From Roseinatronobacter ekhonensis (GTDB lineage: Bacteria; Pseudomonadota; Alphaproteobacteria; Rhodobacterales; Rhodobacteraceae): a DNA stretch of 32,395 bases. Position numbers and translations under genes: made by a program. Below, piece after piece: positions 7,569 through 16,281 of the stretch. The notes under the pieces were generated by a model, which made no database searches, was not told the DNA's origin, and was given only the letters and a program-made list of their open reading frames with translations. Location: the NCBI RefSeq assembly GCF_900499075.1, contig NZ_UIHC01000039.1, forward strand, positions 1 to 32,395, written 5' to 3'. Every line of letters starts with the position of its first letter. Positions within the stretch are counted from its first letter, which is position 1.

Positions 7569-8513
7569 ATGACCGCACTTACCCTCTATCTGGCTGCCCC
7601 GCGCGGCTTTTGCGCGGGCGTCGACCGCGCGATCAAGATCGTGGAAATGGCCTTGGAAAAATGGGGCGCGCCGGTCTATGTGCGCCATGAGATCGTGCAT
7701 AACAAATTCGTCGTCGACAGCCTGCGCGAGAAGGGCGCAGTGTTTGTCGAGGAGTTGGACGACTGCCCCGATGACCGCCCGGTGATCTTTTCCGCTCATG
7801 GTGTGCCGAAATCGGTGCCAGAAGCGGCGCAGGCGCGGCAAATGCTGTTTGTGGATGCCACCTGTCCGCTGGTCAGCAAGGTCCATATAGAGGCCGAACG
7901 CCACCATGAAAACGGGTTGCAGATGGTCATGATCGGCCATGCGGGCCATCCTGAAACCGTGGGCACGATGGGGCAACTGCCCGAGGGTGAGGTGCTGCTG
8001 GTCGAAACCGCCGAGGATGTGGCGGGGTTGGACGTGCGCGACCCCGAAAAACTGGCGTTCATCACCCAGACCACGCTGTCGGTGGATGACACCGCCGATG
8101 TGGTTGCGGCCCTGCAAGCGCGGTTTCCGGCCATCGTTGGCCCCCACAAAGAAGACATCTGCTACGCCACCACCAACAGGCAGGAAGCGGTCAAGGCCAT
8201 CGCGCCCATGATCGACGCGCTGCTGGTGATCGGCGCACCGAATTCGTCCAATTCGCAACGGCTGGTCGAGGTGGGCCGCGCCAAGGGCTGTGCTTATGCG
8301 CAACTGGTGCAGCGCGCGGCCGATATTGACTGGCGCGCGCTGGACGGTGTGCAATCGGTCGGCATCACCGCCGGTGCCTCGGCCCCGGAAGTGCTGATAA
8401 ACGAGGTGATCGACGCCTTCCACGCCCGCTATGACGTGACGGTAGAACTGGTGGAAACCGCGAAAGAGCGGGTGGAATTCAAGGTGCCGCGAGTGTTGCG
8501 GGAAAGCGCTTGA
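7569..8513 (+). CDS. ispH: 4-hydroxy-3-methylbut-2-enyl diphosphate reductase
   Basis: IspH (LytB) is the last enzyme of the MEP isoprenoid pathway and makes IPP and DMAPP from HMBPP with an Fe-S cluster. The 314 residues match the family. The three cluster cysteines are C15 ('[11 protein letters not shown]'), C99 ('DATCPLV') and C198 ('[10 protein letters not shown]'). Active-site residues are visible as H44, H77 ('SAHGVP'), H127 and E129 ('GHAGHPET'). '[11 protein letters not shown]' lies in the C-terminal domain. The ribosome binding site before 7569 is weak (TTGAG). It is separated from znuA by a hairpin and is probably an independent housekeeping gene. Confidence 0.97.
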   Translation: MTALTLYLAAPRGFCAGVDRAIKIVEMALEKWGAPVYVRHEIVHNKFVVDSLREKGAVFVEELDDCPDDRPVIFSAHGVPKSVPEAAQARQMLFVDATCPLVSKVHIEAERHHENGLQMVMIGHAGHPETVGTMGQLPEGEVLLVETAEDVAGLDVRDPEKLAFITQTTLSVDDTADVVAALQARFPAIVGPHKEDICYATTNRQEAVKAIAPMIDALLVIGAPNSSNSQRLVEVGRAKGCAYAQLVQRAADIDWRALDGVQSVGITAGASAPEVLINEVIDAFHARYDVTVELVETAKERVEFKVPRVLRESA

Positions 8514-8545
8514 CGCCATGACAAGCACTTGATTTTTGTCCAACG

Positions 8546-8649
8546 CGCCCCGGACTTGATCCGGGGCCTCTTGGTCAAAAGCACCCCCGGTCCTAGTAGA
8601 ATGAGTATCTAGAGCACGCGCGGCAAGGCCCCGGATCAAGTCCGGGGCG
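8546..8649. repeat. REP-like inverted repeat pair (copy 1)
   Basis: Two perfectly complementary 24-bp arms (8546-8569 and 8626-8649) flank a 56-bp spacer. Each arm is itself nearly palindromic (CCCCGGA-CTTGA-TCCGGGG). A second pair with the same core (CCCCGGG-CTTGA-CCCGGGG) occurs at 18633-18706. This is the layout of dispersed REP/BIME-type intergenic repeats. It fills most of the 236-bp gap between ispH and the LysE-family gene; the remainder shows no gene. Confidence 0.85.
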
Positions 8650-8749
8650 ATGGGCGGCTTGGTATCATCACTTCAGATATTTTCAACTATCCACTTGCCC
8701 TGCCCCAGCCTGCGCGCCATCCTGCATCTCAGTGATAGGACCACCGCCC

Positions 8750-9363
8750 ATGCTCTCGACCCAGTTCTTGCTGACCGCGCTTGTGGTCGTGCTCGCCCCC
8801 GGAACCGGGGTTGTCTACACGCTCGCGGTCGCCTTGGGACAAGGGCGGCGCGCGGGTCTTTGGGCGGCCTTGGGCTGCACCTTTGGCATTGTCCCCGCCA
8901 TGCTGGCGGCGATGTTCGGGCTGGCCGCGCTCATGCACAGTTCGGCCCTGTTGTTTCAAGCCGTGAAAGTCGCCGGCGTCGCCTATCTTCTGTATCTAGC
9001 GTGGCAGATGTTGCACGAGGGCGGCGCGCTGGGGTACAAGAAAACCCAGCGCCCACGCCGGGACTGGTTATCGCCAAGCGCGGCGCGCTGTTGAATATCC
9101 TGAACCCCAAATTGTCGATTTTCTTTCTGGCGCTTTTACCGCCCTTCCTGAGCGGCAACGCGGCGACCGCCACACAGGAACTGGCGCTGATGGGTGCCGT
9201 ATTCATGGCGCTGACATTCGCGGTCTTTGCCGTCTATGCGGTGGCCGCCGCACAAGCGCGCGATTGGCTCTTGGGCAGCGCAAGGGCCATGCGCTGGCTG
9301 AACCGCGCCTTTGCCACGGTCTTTGCGGGCCTTGCCGGACGTCTTGCCATGGAGCGCGCATGA
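8750..9363 (+). pseudogene. LysE/RhtB-family amino acid exporter, frameshifted
   Basis: Two overlapping frames together make one LysE-family exporter of about 205 residues. The N-terminal half starts at 8750 ('MLSTQFLLTALVVVLAPGTG') and continues to about 9034. The C-terminal half ('ALLNILNPKLSIFFLALLPPF', a family hallmark) is in the frame one base back and ends at 9363. Adding one G to the GGGG run at 9031-9034 joins them as ...GGALGVQENPAP. In the read frame the first half stops at 9094. Family members export neutral or basic amino acids through about six membrane helices. It may be a true pseudogene, a sequencing error in a G run, or less likely a programmed shift. The 3' end overlaps the next gene. 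Confidence 0.8.
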
Positions 9364-9806
9364 TCCCCCGCGCCGCCCTTATCCTCGGCCTTGCGGGCCT
9401 GATCCCCTTTGGCTTCGGGCTGGCCACGATCCTCTCGCCCGCGTTGGCAGAGGCCACGATCCGCGCGATCGGTCCGCGTTTCGCGGGGCAATATGTGCTG
9501 ATCGCCTATGGCACCGTGATCCTGTGCTTTATGTCGGGCGTGCTCTGGGGCTTTACGGCCAAAGGGGCCGAACATAATTGGACCGGCTATGCGCTATCGG
9601 TCGCCCCCGCGCTTTGGGCGTTTTTCTTCGTCGGCGGCGGCGCGACGCAGGCGCTGGCCGCCCTGCTGACGGGATTTGTCGTGCTGCTGGTGATTGACCA
9701 GCAATTCAGCCTGTGGGGCCTGACCCCGCCTTGGTGGATGAAGCTGCGGCTACTGCTGACAGCGGGTGTTGCGCTATGCCTTGCGGGCGGTATCTGGCTG
9801 GGGTAG
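9360..9806 (+). CDS. DUF3429-like membrane protein
   Basis: This 148-residue integral membrane protein has about four or five hydrophobic helices: 'ALILGLAGLIPFGFGLATIL', 'YVLIAYGTVILCFMSGVLWGF', 'LSVAPALWAFFFVGG', 'ALAALLTGFVVLLVIDQ' and a C-terminal 'LLLTAGVALCLAGGIWLG'. The order 'YG..IL.FM.G..WG' and 'DQ' before the last helix fits DUF3429 proteins, which have no known function. The ATG at 9360 overlaps the stop of the LysE-family gene, which fixes the start; an upstream start would read through that gene. It is followed 33 bp later by a GST gene. Confidence 0.75.
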   Translation: MIPRAALILGLAGLIPFGFGLATILSPALAEATIRAIGPRFAGQYVLIAYGTVILCFMSGVLWGFTAKGAEHNWTGYALSVAPALWAFFFVGGGATQALAALLTGFVVLLVIDQQFSLWGLTPPWWMKLRLLLTAGVALCLAGGIWLG

Positions 9807-9839
9807 CCCTTGGCCTGATCCTGCAGGAAAGGCCCGCCC

Positions 9840-10448
9840 ATGCATCTTTATTCCATGCCATCCTCTGGCAACAGCTACAAGGTGCGGCTGCTTTTGGCGC
9901 TTTTGGGCCAATCGGTGGATATGACGGATGTCGAGTACGGCTGGCCCGCGCTGGAGCGTGCCAAGGCCGAAGGCGCACTGCCCTTCGGCAAGGCCCCGGT
10001 GCTGGCGCTGGACGATGGCACGCTGCTGCCCGAATCGAACGCGATCCTGATGTATCTGGGGCATGGCACAGCCTTCATCCCGGCCAGCCCGACTGCGCAG
10101 GCGCAAACGCTGGGCTGGATGTTCTGGGAGCAGAACCAGCATGAAGGCGTGATCGCCGTGCGCGCGGCGTTGCGGACCTATCCGCACCGCGCGGCGCAGG
10201 CCACGCCAGAGCGTCTGGCGCAGCTACTGGACGCGGGCCATGACCTGCTCGCGGTCATGGAGAGGCATCTGGACGGGCGCGACTGGCTGGTGGGAAATGA
10301 CCCGACGCTCGCGGATATCTGCCTTTACGCCTATACCCACAGCGCGGGTCCGAAAGGAGGGTTCGACATGGGCCGGTACCCCGCCATTGGCGCATGGCTG
10401 GACCGTGTGGCCGCCCTGCCCGGCTTTGCCCCGATGGGTGCGCAATGA
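9840..10448 (+). CDS. Glutathione S-transferase family protein
   Basis: This 202-residue cytosolic GST has an N-terminal thioredoxin fold (residues 1-78) and a C-terminal helical domain. '[20 protein letters not shown]' (4-23) is the family opening, with Ser9 or Asn11 in the place of the catalytic residue. '[20 protein letters not shown]' holds the cis-Pro and the glutathione-binding Glu-Ser pair. '[16 protein letters not shown]' is the GST C-domain motif. GST members conjugate or reduce with glutathione; the substrate cannot be told. A GCAGGAAAGG ribosome binding site precedes the ATG. The stop overlaps rnhA as ATGA. Confidence 0.87.
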   Translation: MHLYSMPSSGNSYKVRLLLALLGQSVDMTDVEYGWPALERAKAEGALPFGKAPVLALDDGTLLPESNAILMYLGHGTAFIPASPTAQAQTLGWMFWEQNQHEGVIAVRAALRTYPHRAAQATPERLAQLLDAGHDLLAVMERHLDGRDWLVGNDPTLADICLYAYTHSAGPKGGFDMGRYPAIGAWLDRVAALPGFAPMGAQ

Positions 10449-10906
10449 CCCGCCTTGTCGCCTATACCGATGGTGCGTGCAGCGGCAATCCCGGTCCCGG
10501 CGGTTGGGGCGTGCTGATGCGGGCCGAGCGGGATGGCGCGGTGCTGAAAGAGCGTGAATTGCAGGGCGGCGAGCGTGACACCACCAATAACCGGATGGAG
10601 TTGATGGCCGCGATCTCGGCGCTGGAGGTGCTGGAGCGACCTTCGGAACTGACCATCGTCACCGACAGCGCCTATGTGAAAAACGGCGTCAGCCAATGGA
10701 TACATGGCTGGAAGCGCAATGGCTGGCGCACCGCCGACAAGAAACCCGTCAAGAATGTCGAGCTTTGGCAGCGGCTGGACGCGGCGCAAGCACGCCACAC
10801 GGTGACTTGGGAATGGGTCAAGGGCCATGCAGGCCACCCAGAGAACGAACGCGCGGATGAGTTGGCGCGCGCCGGCATGGCCCCGTTCAAACCGGGCAAG
10901 CCATGA
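10445..10906 (+). CDS. rnhA: Ribonuclease HI
   Basis: RNase HI cleaves RNA in RNA:DNA hybrids, removing primers and R-loops. The 153 residues match the bacterial enzyme. The catalytic residues are Asp9 ('[16 protein letters not shown]'), Glu52 ('NNRMELMA'), Asp74 ('VTDSAYV'), His128 ('[17 protein letters not shown]') and Asp138. The basic-protrusion region '[20 protein letters not shown]' is present. The ATG at 10445 overlaps the GST stop and gives the standard N-terminus. The 3' end overlaps the TRIC gene as ATGA, so GST-rnhA-TRIC are probably translated from one message. Confidence 0.97.
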   Translation: MTRLVAYTDGACSGNPGPGGWGVLMRAERDGAVLKERELQGGERDTTNNRMELMAAISALEVLERPSELTIVTDSAYVKNGVSQWIHGWKRNGWRTADKKPVKNVELWQRLDAAQARHTVTWEWVKGHAGHPENERADELARAGMAPFKPGKP

Positions 10907-11526
10907 CCTTGTTGCAGGTGCTGGATCTGGCGGCGGTGTTCGTCTTTGGTCTGACCGGCGCTTTGGCCGCAAGCCGCGCGCAGTTGGACATCGTGGGCTT
11001 TGTGTTCCTTGCCTGCCTGACAGCGGTCGGCGGCGGCACATTGCGCGATGTGGTGCTGGGGCGCGACACCGTGTTCTGGGTGGCGGAACCCTTGATGATC
11101 GTCTCGGCCACAGCGGCCGCCGTGCTGGTGTTCTTCACCGCCCATAGGGTCGAATCGCGGCTGCGTACATTGGAATGGCTGGATGCGGTCGCGCTGGCGG
11201 TCGCGGTGCCCGCCGGTGCGGGGCTGGCCCTGAGCATGGACGCGCCATGGATCATCGTGGCGATCATGGGCGTGGCGACTGGCACATTCGGCGGACTAAT
11301 GCGTGACGTGGTCTGCAACGAAGTTCCGCTGATCCTGAAAAAGGGCGAGCTTTACGCGACCGCCGCGCTTGCAGGCGTCTTGTTGGCACTGGGCGCGGCG
11401 GCTGTCGGGGTGCCGAGTGGCGGCGCGCTGGTCGCCTGCGGTTGCGCGACATTCGCATTGCGCGCGGGGTCCATGCTGTTTGGCTGGAACCTGCCGGTCT
11501 ACAAAAGCCGCCCGCCGCGCAAGTAG
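10903..11526 (+). CDS. TRIC/UPF0126 family cation channel-like membrane protein
   Basis: This 207-residue membrane protein has two repeats of three helices. The two repeat signatures are '[18 protein letters not shown]' continuing to '[14 protein letters not shown]', and '[16 protein letters not shown]' followed by '[14 protein letters not shown]'. The Gly-rich kink plus 'LRD/MRDV' motifs are characteristic of bacterial TRIC (trimeric intracellular cation channel) homologues, formerly UPF0126. These form K+-permeable trimers; the bacterial role is unclear. The start overlaps the rnhA stop. It is the last gene of the + strand run, facing convergent - strand genes. Confidence 0.88.
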   Translation: MTLLQVLDLAAVFVFGLTGALAASRAQLDIVGFVFLACLTAVGGGTLRDVVLGRDTVFWVAEPLMIVSATAAAVLVFFTAHRVESRLRTLEWLDAVALAVAVPAGAGLALSMDAPWIIVAIMGVATGTFGGLMRDVVCNEVPLILKKGELYATAALAGVLLALGAAAVGVPSGGALVACGCATFALRAGSMLFGWNLPVYKSRPPRK

Positions 11527-11615
11527 CGCCCGTCCTCAAACCGTGATGCGTCATACGGTGGGTTGCAAACCGTAAGCGCATGGATTGTGCCGCGGCCAGC
11601 AAGGACCCTTGGCAG

Positions 11616-11948
11616 CTAGACGGTGCAGCGCAAAGCTGCGATCGTTCCCAAAAAAACGGCTATCACACTGGACGCGATCACAACGAGCAACGGTCCAAGA
11701 AATGGGTGCCACTGAACGGCATTGAACGTCTTCACAGCCAGGACCAACGCCACCAGGGTTGCAAGGCCACCAATCCACAAATTCGCAACCGCCCCAAACA
11801 AACCACCCATACAGGCACCGTCTGAAATAATGTCCCGGCTGGACGAAACCATAACGTAAACACCAACCGCGATTTGAAGAGTGGAGATTCCCAAGGCAAC
11901 ACGCCAGCGCTTTGCCGCCCAGTTCGAACTTGCTGCACCACGCGTCAT
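11616..11948 (-). CDS. Small hypothetical membrane protein
   Basis: I do not recognise this 110-residue protein. It has three hydrophobic segments (about residues 17-34, 48-72 and 83-105) and a short basic N-terminus (MTRGAASSNWAAKRWR), so the N-terminus probably faces the cytoplasm. A GGAG ribosome binding site 6 bp before the ATG at 11948 supports expression. Its codons are less GC-biased than the neighbours, which suggests recent gain or weak constraint. It lies between the TRIC gene (convergent) and the Mth938-like gene (same strand, 44 bp upstream). No catalytic motif is visible. Confidence 0.6.
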   Translation of the reverse strand: MTRGAASSNWAAKRWRVALGISTLQIAVGVYVMVSSSRDIISDGACMGGLFGAVANLWIGGLATLVALVLAVKTFNAVQWHPFLGPLLVVIASSVIAVFLGTIAALRCTV

Positions 11949-11992
11949 TCAGGGCTCCAAAATTCTTTGCGCAGATACGGGGGCGCCAAGCG

Positions 11993-12355
11993 CTACGCCC
12001 CAACAGCCGCCAGAAGCGCCACCGCCACCCGGCGCTGTTCGGACAACAGCACGTTATAGGTGCGGCAGGCGGCGGGGCTGTCCATGACCTCTGCCCCGAT
12101 CCCGGCGGCGTCCAACTCTGCGCGCAGGCCCTTGGGTAGGTGCGCGATCTGCGGGCCAGTGCCAACCAGCAGCACATCGACCCGCCCGGCCAGTGCCAGA
12201 AGCGGCGCGGCCTCGTCATAACCGCCCCAGCCATGCACTTCACCACCATAGATCAGCACCGGCGCGGGATAGGTCTGCCCGCCCAGCCGGTAGAAATCGG
12301 GCCCGTAGCCCTCTATGGGTTTGGCGTCACCGAATTCTATCTCGGAGAGTTGCAT
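11993..12355 (-). CDS. Mth938-like domain-containing protein (DUF498)
   Basis: This 120-residue soluble protein has the Mth938/DUF498 fold found also in the mitochondrial complex I assembly factor NDUFAF3. The hallmark core is 'VLLVGTGPQIAHLP' (about residues 61-74), with 'GAEVMDSPAACRTYNVLLSEQRRVAVALL' at the C-terminus. The molecular function is not established; in bacteria the gene commonly follows secDF. The start lies 1 bp after the secF stop, so it is probably in the yajC-secD-secF operon. The NDUFAF3 link is by fold family and does not prove a complex I role here. Confidence 0.85.
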   Translation of the reverse strand: MQLSEIEFGDAKPIEGYGPDFYRLGGQTYPAPVLIYGGEVHGWGGYDEAAPLLALAGRVDVLLVGTGPQIAHLPKGLRAELDAAGIGAEVMDSPAACRTYNVLLSEQRRVAVALLAAVGA

Positions 12356-12356
12356 C

Positions 12357-13328
12357 TCAGCCCTCTTTGACTCCGAATTGCGTGCCTGCGGTATCGCCCG
12401 CAGCTTTCGTCCAGTCGCGTTTCACCCCGAAGCGATAGAGCACAACAGAGGCCACGAAAACCGACGAATACGTCCCCACGATGATACCCCAGATCATGGC
12501 GAAGACGAAACCACGGATCACGTCGCCCCCCAGCACAAACAGCGATATCAACGCGATCAGCGTGGTGACAGAGGTCATGACCGTGCGCGACAGCGTGTCA
12601 TTGATGGACAGGTTCAACACCTCGCGCAGCGGGCGTTTCTTGAACTTGATCAGGTTCTCGCGCACACGGTCGAATACGACCACGGTGTCATTCAACGAAT
12701 AGCCGACGATGGTCAGCAGCGCCGCGATAATCGCAAGATCGAAACGGATTTGCAGCGCCGCAAACAAACCGATGGTCAGCACCACGTCATGCACAAGCGC
12801 CGCGACTGCGCCAACAGAAAACTGCCATTCAAAGCGCAGCCAGATGTAGAACAGCACCGCCCCGAGTGCCAGCAGCACCGAGATCACCGCCGATTGCACC
12901 AATTCGCCCGATACTTTTGGCCCGACAGAGTCCACCGATGCGAAGGTCAGCGTCGGGTCCAGCACTTGCAAGGCCGCGCGGATCGACTCAAGCTGTTCGG
13001 GGGTTTTTGCTTCCTGGCCTTCCTGCGCTTGGATTCGGACCATTGCCACGTTGCGGTCCGGTCCAAAGGACGGGTCGAACACTTCGGTGATGGACACATC
13101 GCCAAAGCCCAACGGTTCTAGCGCCGCGCGGTAGGCACCGATATCGACCGGCTGAACCGCTTCGGTGCGGATCGTCGTGCCGCCCTTGAAGTCGATCCCG
13201 AAATTCAGCCCCATCATAAAGAAGGCAACGACGGACAGCACCATCGCCAGCATCGACGCGCCAAACGTGTAGCGCCAGAAGCGGAAGAAATCTACCGAGG
13301 TGTCTTGCGGAACAAGTTTCAGGCGCAT
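12357..13328 (-). CDS. secF: Protein translocase subunit SecF
   Basis: SecF works with SecD in the inner membrane and uses the proton motive force to help pull secreted proteins through SecYEG. The 323 residues have a first helix ('FGASMLAMVLSVVAFFMMGLN' region), the hallmark 'GIDFKGGT', a periplasmic domain, then five helices. 'TIVGYSLNDTVVVFDRVREN' is the conserved D-containing segment in helix 4, and 'SINDTLSRTVMTSVTTL' follows. It starts 9 bp after the secD stop. Length and motifs are normal. Confidence 0.97.
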   Translation of the reverse strand: MRLKLVPQDTSVDFFRFWRYTFGASMLAMVLSVVAFFMMGLNFGIDFKGGTTIRTEAVQPVDIGAYRAALEPLGFGDVSITEVFDPSFGPDRNVAMVRIQAQEGQEAKTPEQLESIRAALQVLDPTLTFASVDSVGPKVSGELVQSAVISVLLALGAVLFYIWLRFEWQFSVGAVAALVHDVVLTIGLFAALQIRFDLAIIAALLTIVGYSLNDTVVVFDRVRENLIKFKKRPLREVLNLSINDTLSRTVMTSVTTLIALISLFVLGGDVIRGFVFAMIWGIIVGTYSSVFVASVVLYRFGVKRDWTKAAGDTAGTQFGVKEG

Positions 13329-13337
13329 GGGCTTTCC

Positions 13338-14999
13338 TTATATCGCAAGGGTTTTGGGGCGGCGACGCTCAAAATACATCACCATCATCACACGCGTCAC
13401 GAGAAGCGCGGTAAAGACCGAGGTGATAATCCCCAGCCCCAACGTGACGGCAAAACCGCGCACCGGGCCGGACCCCATCGCAAACAGGATCAGCGCAGTC
13501 AGGAAGGTGGTGATATTCGCGTCCAGAATGGCCGAGAGCGCCTTTTCGTAGCCAAGCTCAATCGCGCGTGCCGGTCCTTTGGCGGTCCGCATCTCTTCGC
13601 GTATTCGCTCGAAAATCAGCACCGTGGCGTCCACCGCCATCCCGATGGTCAGCACGATCCCTGCGATCCCCGGCAGGGTCAGCGTGGCCCCGATCAGCGA
13701 CAGCAGCGCAAAGATCATCGCCACGTTAAGCAGCAGGGCAATATTCGCGATCACGCCGAAAATACCGTAGCTGGCCAGCATGAAAACCAGCACCGCACCC
13801 ATGGCGACAATCGCGGCAATGCGACCTGCGTCAATGCTGTCTTGCCCCAGTTCGGGGCCAACGGTGCGTTCTTCCAGAAACTCCATCTCAGCGGGCAGCG
13901 CGCCAGAGCGCAGCAGGACCGCAAGCTGAGTCGATTCCTCGACCGTGAAGCGGCCGGTGATAATTCCTGAACCGCCCGGAATATGGCTTTGGATCGTGGG
14001 CGCGGACACGACCTCTCCATCCAGCACAATCGCAAAGGGGCTGCCGATATTTTCGGCGGTATAGAGGCCAAAAGCCCGCCCGCCCTGCGCATTGAACCGG
14101 AAATTTACCGCCGGGCGGTTATTCTGGTCCATCGCGGCGCTGGCATCGACCAGTTGGTCGCCGGTCACAACTGGGGTTTGTTCCACCTCGTAAAATGTGC
14201 CGGGCGCATCAAGCGAGGGGTATATCGCGTTGCGCGGCCCCGGCACTTCGTCCGGGTCCGATGTGACGCCCACGACCGGGTGAAAGGTCAGGCGCGCGGT
14301 CGTGCCGATCAGCGCCTTCAACTCGTCGGCAGATCCGATGCCCGGCACCTGAATCAGGATTCGGTCCTCGCCCTGCCGCTGGATGCTGGGTTCACGCGTG
14401 CCCGCTTCGTCGACGCGACGGCGGATAATTTCAAGCGAGGTCCGCATGGTGCGCTCGTCGGTAGCCATGCGTTCGGCCTCTGACAGCGTGACTACCAGTT
14501 CCTCACCCTCGACCCGCACTTCCAGATCGTTGGCGGCGCCAAACCCGGTCAGGCTTTGCGTGGGTTGCGCCAACTCGCGCACGAAGCCTGCGGCCTGATC
14601 AATGGCGGCGGGGTTGCCAAGCTGCACCCGCAATTCACCGACATCGTCAGTGGACATGCGCCGCACCGCGCCTACAGTGTCACGTTCTTCGCGCAAACGG
14701 TCGCGCACGCTGGGCCAGAGTGCATCGACACGGTCGGCATACACATCCGCAACCTGAACTTCGGCCAGCAGATGCGCGCCGCCGCGCAGATCAAGCCCCA
14801 GATTGACCAGAAAGGACGGCAGGAAACCGGGCCATGCCGCCAGATCCTCTTCGGCAAAAGCCTCACCACGCTCCTGCGCCGTGACCGCGTCATTGTGCCG
14901 CTCGACCTGCGCATAGAACAAGTTCGGCACGGCGATCAGCAGCGCCAATGCGCAGGTGCTCCAGATGAGGATGCGTTTCCACATCGGAATATGCAGCAT
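13338..14999 (-). CDS. secD: Protein translocase subunit SecD
   Basis: SecD forms the SecDF complex that drives late steps of protein export with the proton gradient. The 553 residues start with a membrane helix ('ILIWSTCALALLIAVPNLFY'). 'NLGLDLRGGAHLLAEV' is the family signature. A large periplasmic P1 domain follows, then six helices, including 'AGIVLTIGMAVDATVLIFERIREE' with the conserved Asp needed for proton flow. An AGGAT ribosome binding site precedes the ATG at 14999; Met6 is a less likely alternative start. Downstream of yajC and upstream of secF, the usual order. Confidence 0.97.
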   Translation of the reverse strand: MLHIPMWKRILIWSTCALALLIAVPNLFYAQVERHNDAVTAQERGEAFAEEDLAAWPGFLPSFLVNLGLDLRGGAHLLAEVQVADVYADRVDALWPSVRDRLREERDTVGAVRRMSTDDVGELRVQLGNPAAIDQAAGFVRELAQPTQSLTGFGAANDLEVRVEGEELVVTLSEAERMATDERTMRTSLEIIRRRVDEAGTREPSIQRQGEDRILIQVPGIGSADELKALIGTTARLTFHPVVGVTSDPDEVPGPRNAIYPSLDAPGTFYEVEQTPVVTGDQLVDASAAMDQNNRPAVNFRFNAQGGRAFGLYTAENIGSPFAIVLDGEVVSAPTIQSHIPGGSGIITGRFTVEESTQLAVLLRSGALPAEMEFLEERTVGPELGQDSIDAGRIAAIVAMGAVLVFMLASYGIFGVIANIALLLNVAMIFALLSLIGATLTLPGIAGIVLTIGMAVDATVLIFERIREEMRTAKGPARAIELGYEKALSAILDANITTFLTALILFAMGSGPVRGFAVTLGLGIITSVFTALLVTRVMMVMYFERRRPKTLAI

Positions 15000-15069
15000 G
15001 GGTCGGGTATCCTGTCAGGTTTTTACAGTATCAAGTCGCGGTCGCGACGTGGTGCAAGGGGCGCGCGGA

Positions 15070-15393
15070 TTATTCTTTTGCCGCGGGTTCGGTTTTCGAC
15101 ATCACAGTTGCGATAGTCTGCTTCAGAATACGCACGCGCACGCCCTCGGCGATCTCGACCTCGACCTCGCCATCTTCCTTGACCTTGGAGATTTTGCCGA
15201 CAATGCCGCCCTGCGTGACGACCTGATCGCCCCGGCGCAGCGCCTCGACCATCGCCTGATGTTCCTTCACCTTCTTTTGCTGCGGACGGATCAGCAGGAA
15301 GTACATGATTACGAAGATCAGAATAAACGGGATGATCGAAATCAGGCCACCTGCGGCCCCGGCGTCTTGTGCATAAGCGGGTGTGACGAACAT
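15070..15393 (-). CDS. yajC: Preprotein translocase subunit YajC
   Basis: YajC is a small inner-membrane partner of SecDF; it also binds AcrB in E. coli. The 107 residues have an N-terminal segment 'MFVTPAYAQDAGAAGG', one membrane helix ('LISIIPFILIFVIMYFLLI'), the hallmark 'RPQQKKVKEHQAMVEALRRGD' and a beta-rich tail ('VVTQGGIVGKISKV'). The ATG at 15393 has an AGGAG ribosome binding site 5-6 bp upstream, so the longer open frame is not used. It heads the yajC-secD-secF-Mth938 operon. Confidence 0.95.
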   Translation of the reverse strand: MFVTPAYAQDAGAAGGLISIIPFILIFVIMYFLLIRPQQKKVKEHQAMVEALRRGDQVVTQGGIVGKISKVKEDGEVEVEIAEGVRVRILKQTIATVMSKTEPAAKE

Positions 15394-15439
15394 GAAAGCT
15401 CCTGTCTGGTTGCGGCCCGGCATGCGGGCAGGAAAGCGT

Positions 15440-15455
15440 GGCCCCTTGCGGGGCC
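15440..15455 (-). other. Small GC hairpin upstream of yajC
   Basis: GGCCCC (15440-15445) pairs with GGGGCC (15450-15455) around a 4-base loop. It lies in the 120-bp gap between the NDUFAF6-like gene and yajC. On the - strand it is followed by ACGCTTTCC, too poor in T for a confident terminator. It may weakly separate the two transcription units. Confidence 0.25.
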
Positions 15456-15513
15456 GGATTTGGCGCGCACCCTACTGGCAGGCATGACCCTTGGCAAGGC
15501 GAACCGGACCGGC

Positions 15514-16281
15514 CTACCAGCGCTGTGATAGCGCACGCAAAAGCAGGCCGCCACGGCGGCGGAATTCGGACGGGGCCAGCGCGCCTGCCGTGACGCAGGC
15601 AGGGTCTTTGGCCGCACGCGACAGCACCGCGCCCGCCTGAAACCCGGCCAGAAGTGCAGGCGCAGCGCTTTTTGGCACCGTTGCGCGGACTTTGCGCGCT
15701 TGGGCAAGAGCGTCCAGCCCCGCACGGGCCATATCGGCCATATCCGCGCCCTCTGGCACCGGCGGGCGGCCATTGGCGTCCAAGGCGGGCACCGCTTGCA
15801 GCCATTGCGCGATCCCATTGGCCCGGCCCATCGCGCGGCTTGCCTGTTCCGCGCCGTCGGGCGCGCCCAGAATACGGGCCGCCAGCCACATCAGGTTGCC
15901 CGCGCTCTGGTCGATATGGGCCAGCCATGCCGCCATATCTGCAAAGGGCGCGCGGTCGATATGCCAATGCCGCGCATCAATCATCTGGTGGCCAAGCGCT
16001 GTCGGCAAATCATGCGCGGCCCATAGCGCCGCCAGAGGTTCGGCCACCTCATACGCGCGCGGTGGTTTTCCGGCGGCGATGTCGTCCAGCGCATCGGTCC
16101 AGAATTGCAGCCGCATCTGCGCGATCAGCGGTTGTTCCGAGACATAGGGCGCACGCGCGATTTCCAGATTGAACGCATAGAGCACCCAAAGCTGTGCGCG
16201 CAATTCGGGCGGCGCAAGCAAGCTGGCGGCGTGGCGGTCAGGATCGGAGGCCGCGACACGGTCTTCGAGCGTCTCGGTCAT
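15514..16281 (-). CDS. Squalene/phytoene synthase-fold protein (NDUFAF6-like)
   Basis: This 255-residue protein belongs to the squalene/phytoene synthase superfamily but looks like the NDUFAF6 branch. 'LLAPPELRAQLWVLYAFNLEIARAP' (21-45) and 'RLQFWTDALDDI' (57-68) fit that branch, where the first Asp-rich motif is altered. The second motif region is 'HIDQSAGNLMWLAARILG' (122-139) and lacks a DXXXD pair. NDUFAF6 is a mitochondrial complex I assembly factor with no shown prenyl-transferase activity, so a catalytic carotenoid role is doubtful. The ATG at 16281 overlaps the methyltransferase stop, giving tight coupling. A true isoprenoid enzyme is the alternative. Confidence 0.8.
   Translation of the reverse strand: MTETLEDRVAASDPDRHAASLLAPPELRAQLWVLYAFNLEIARAPYVSEQPLIAQMRLQFWTDALDDIAAGKPPRAYEVAEPLAALWAAHDLPTALGHQMIDARHWHIDRAPFADMAAWLAHIDQSAGNLMWLAARILGAPDGAEQASRAMGRANGIAQWLQAVPALDANGRPPVPEGADMADMARAGLDALAQARKVRATVPKSAAPALLAGFQAGAVLSRAAKDPACVTAGALAPSEFRRRGGLLLRALSQRW

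Noticed and set aside
11540-11560. Imperfect palindrome ACCGT...ACGGT after the TRIC gene
   Set aside because: Only 5-bp arms with a non-pairing centre and no T-run; not enough for a terminator or operator call.
12315-13121. 268-residue open frame opposite secF
   Set aside because: It is the antisense shadow of secF and has no recognisable domain; secF has all family motifs.
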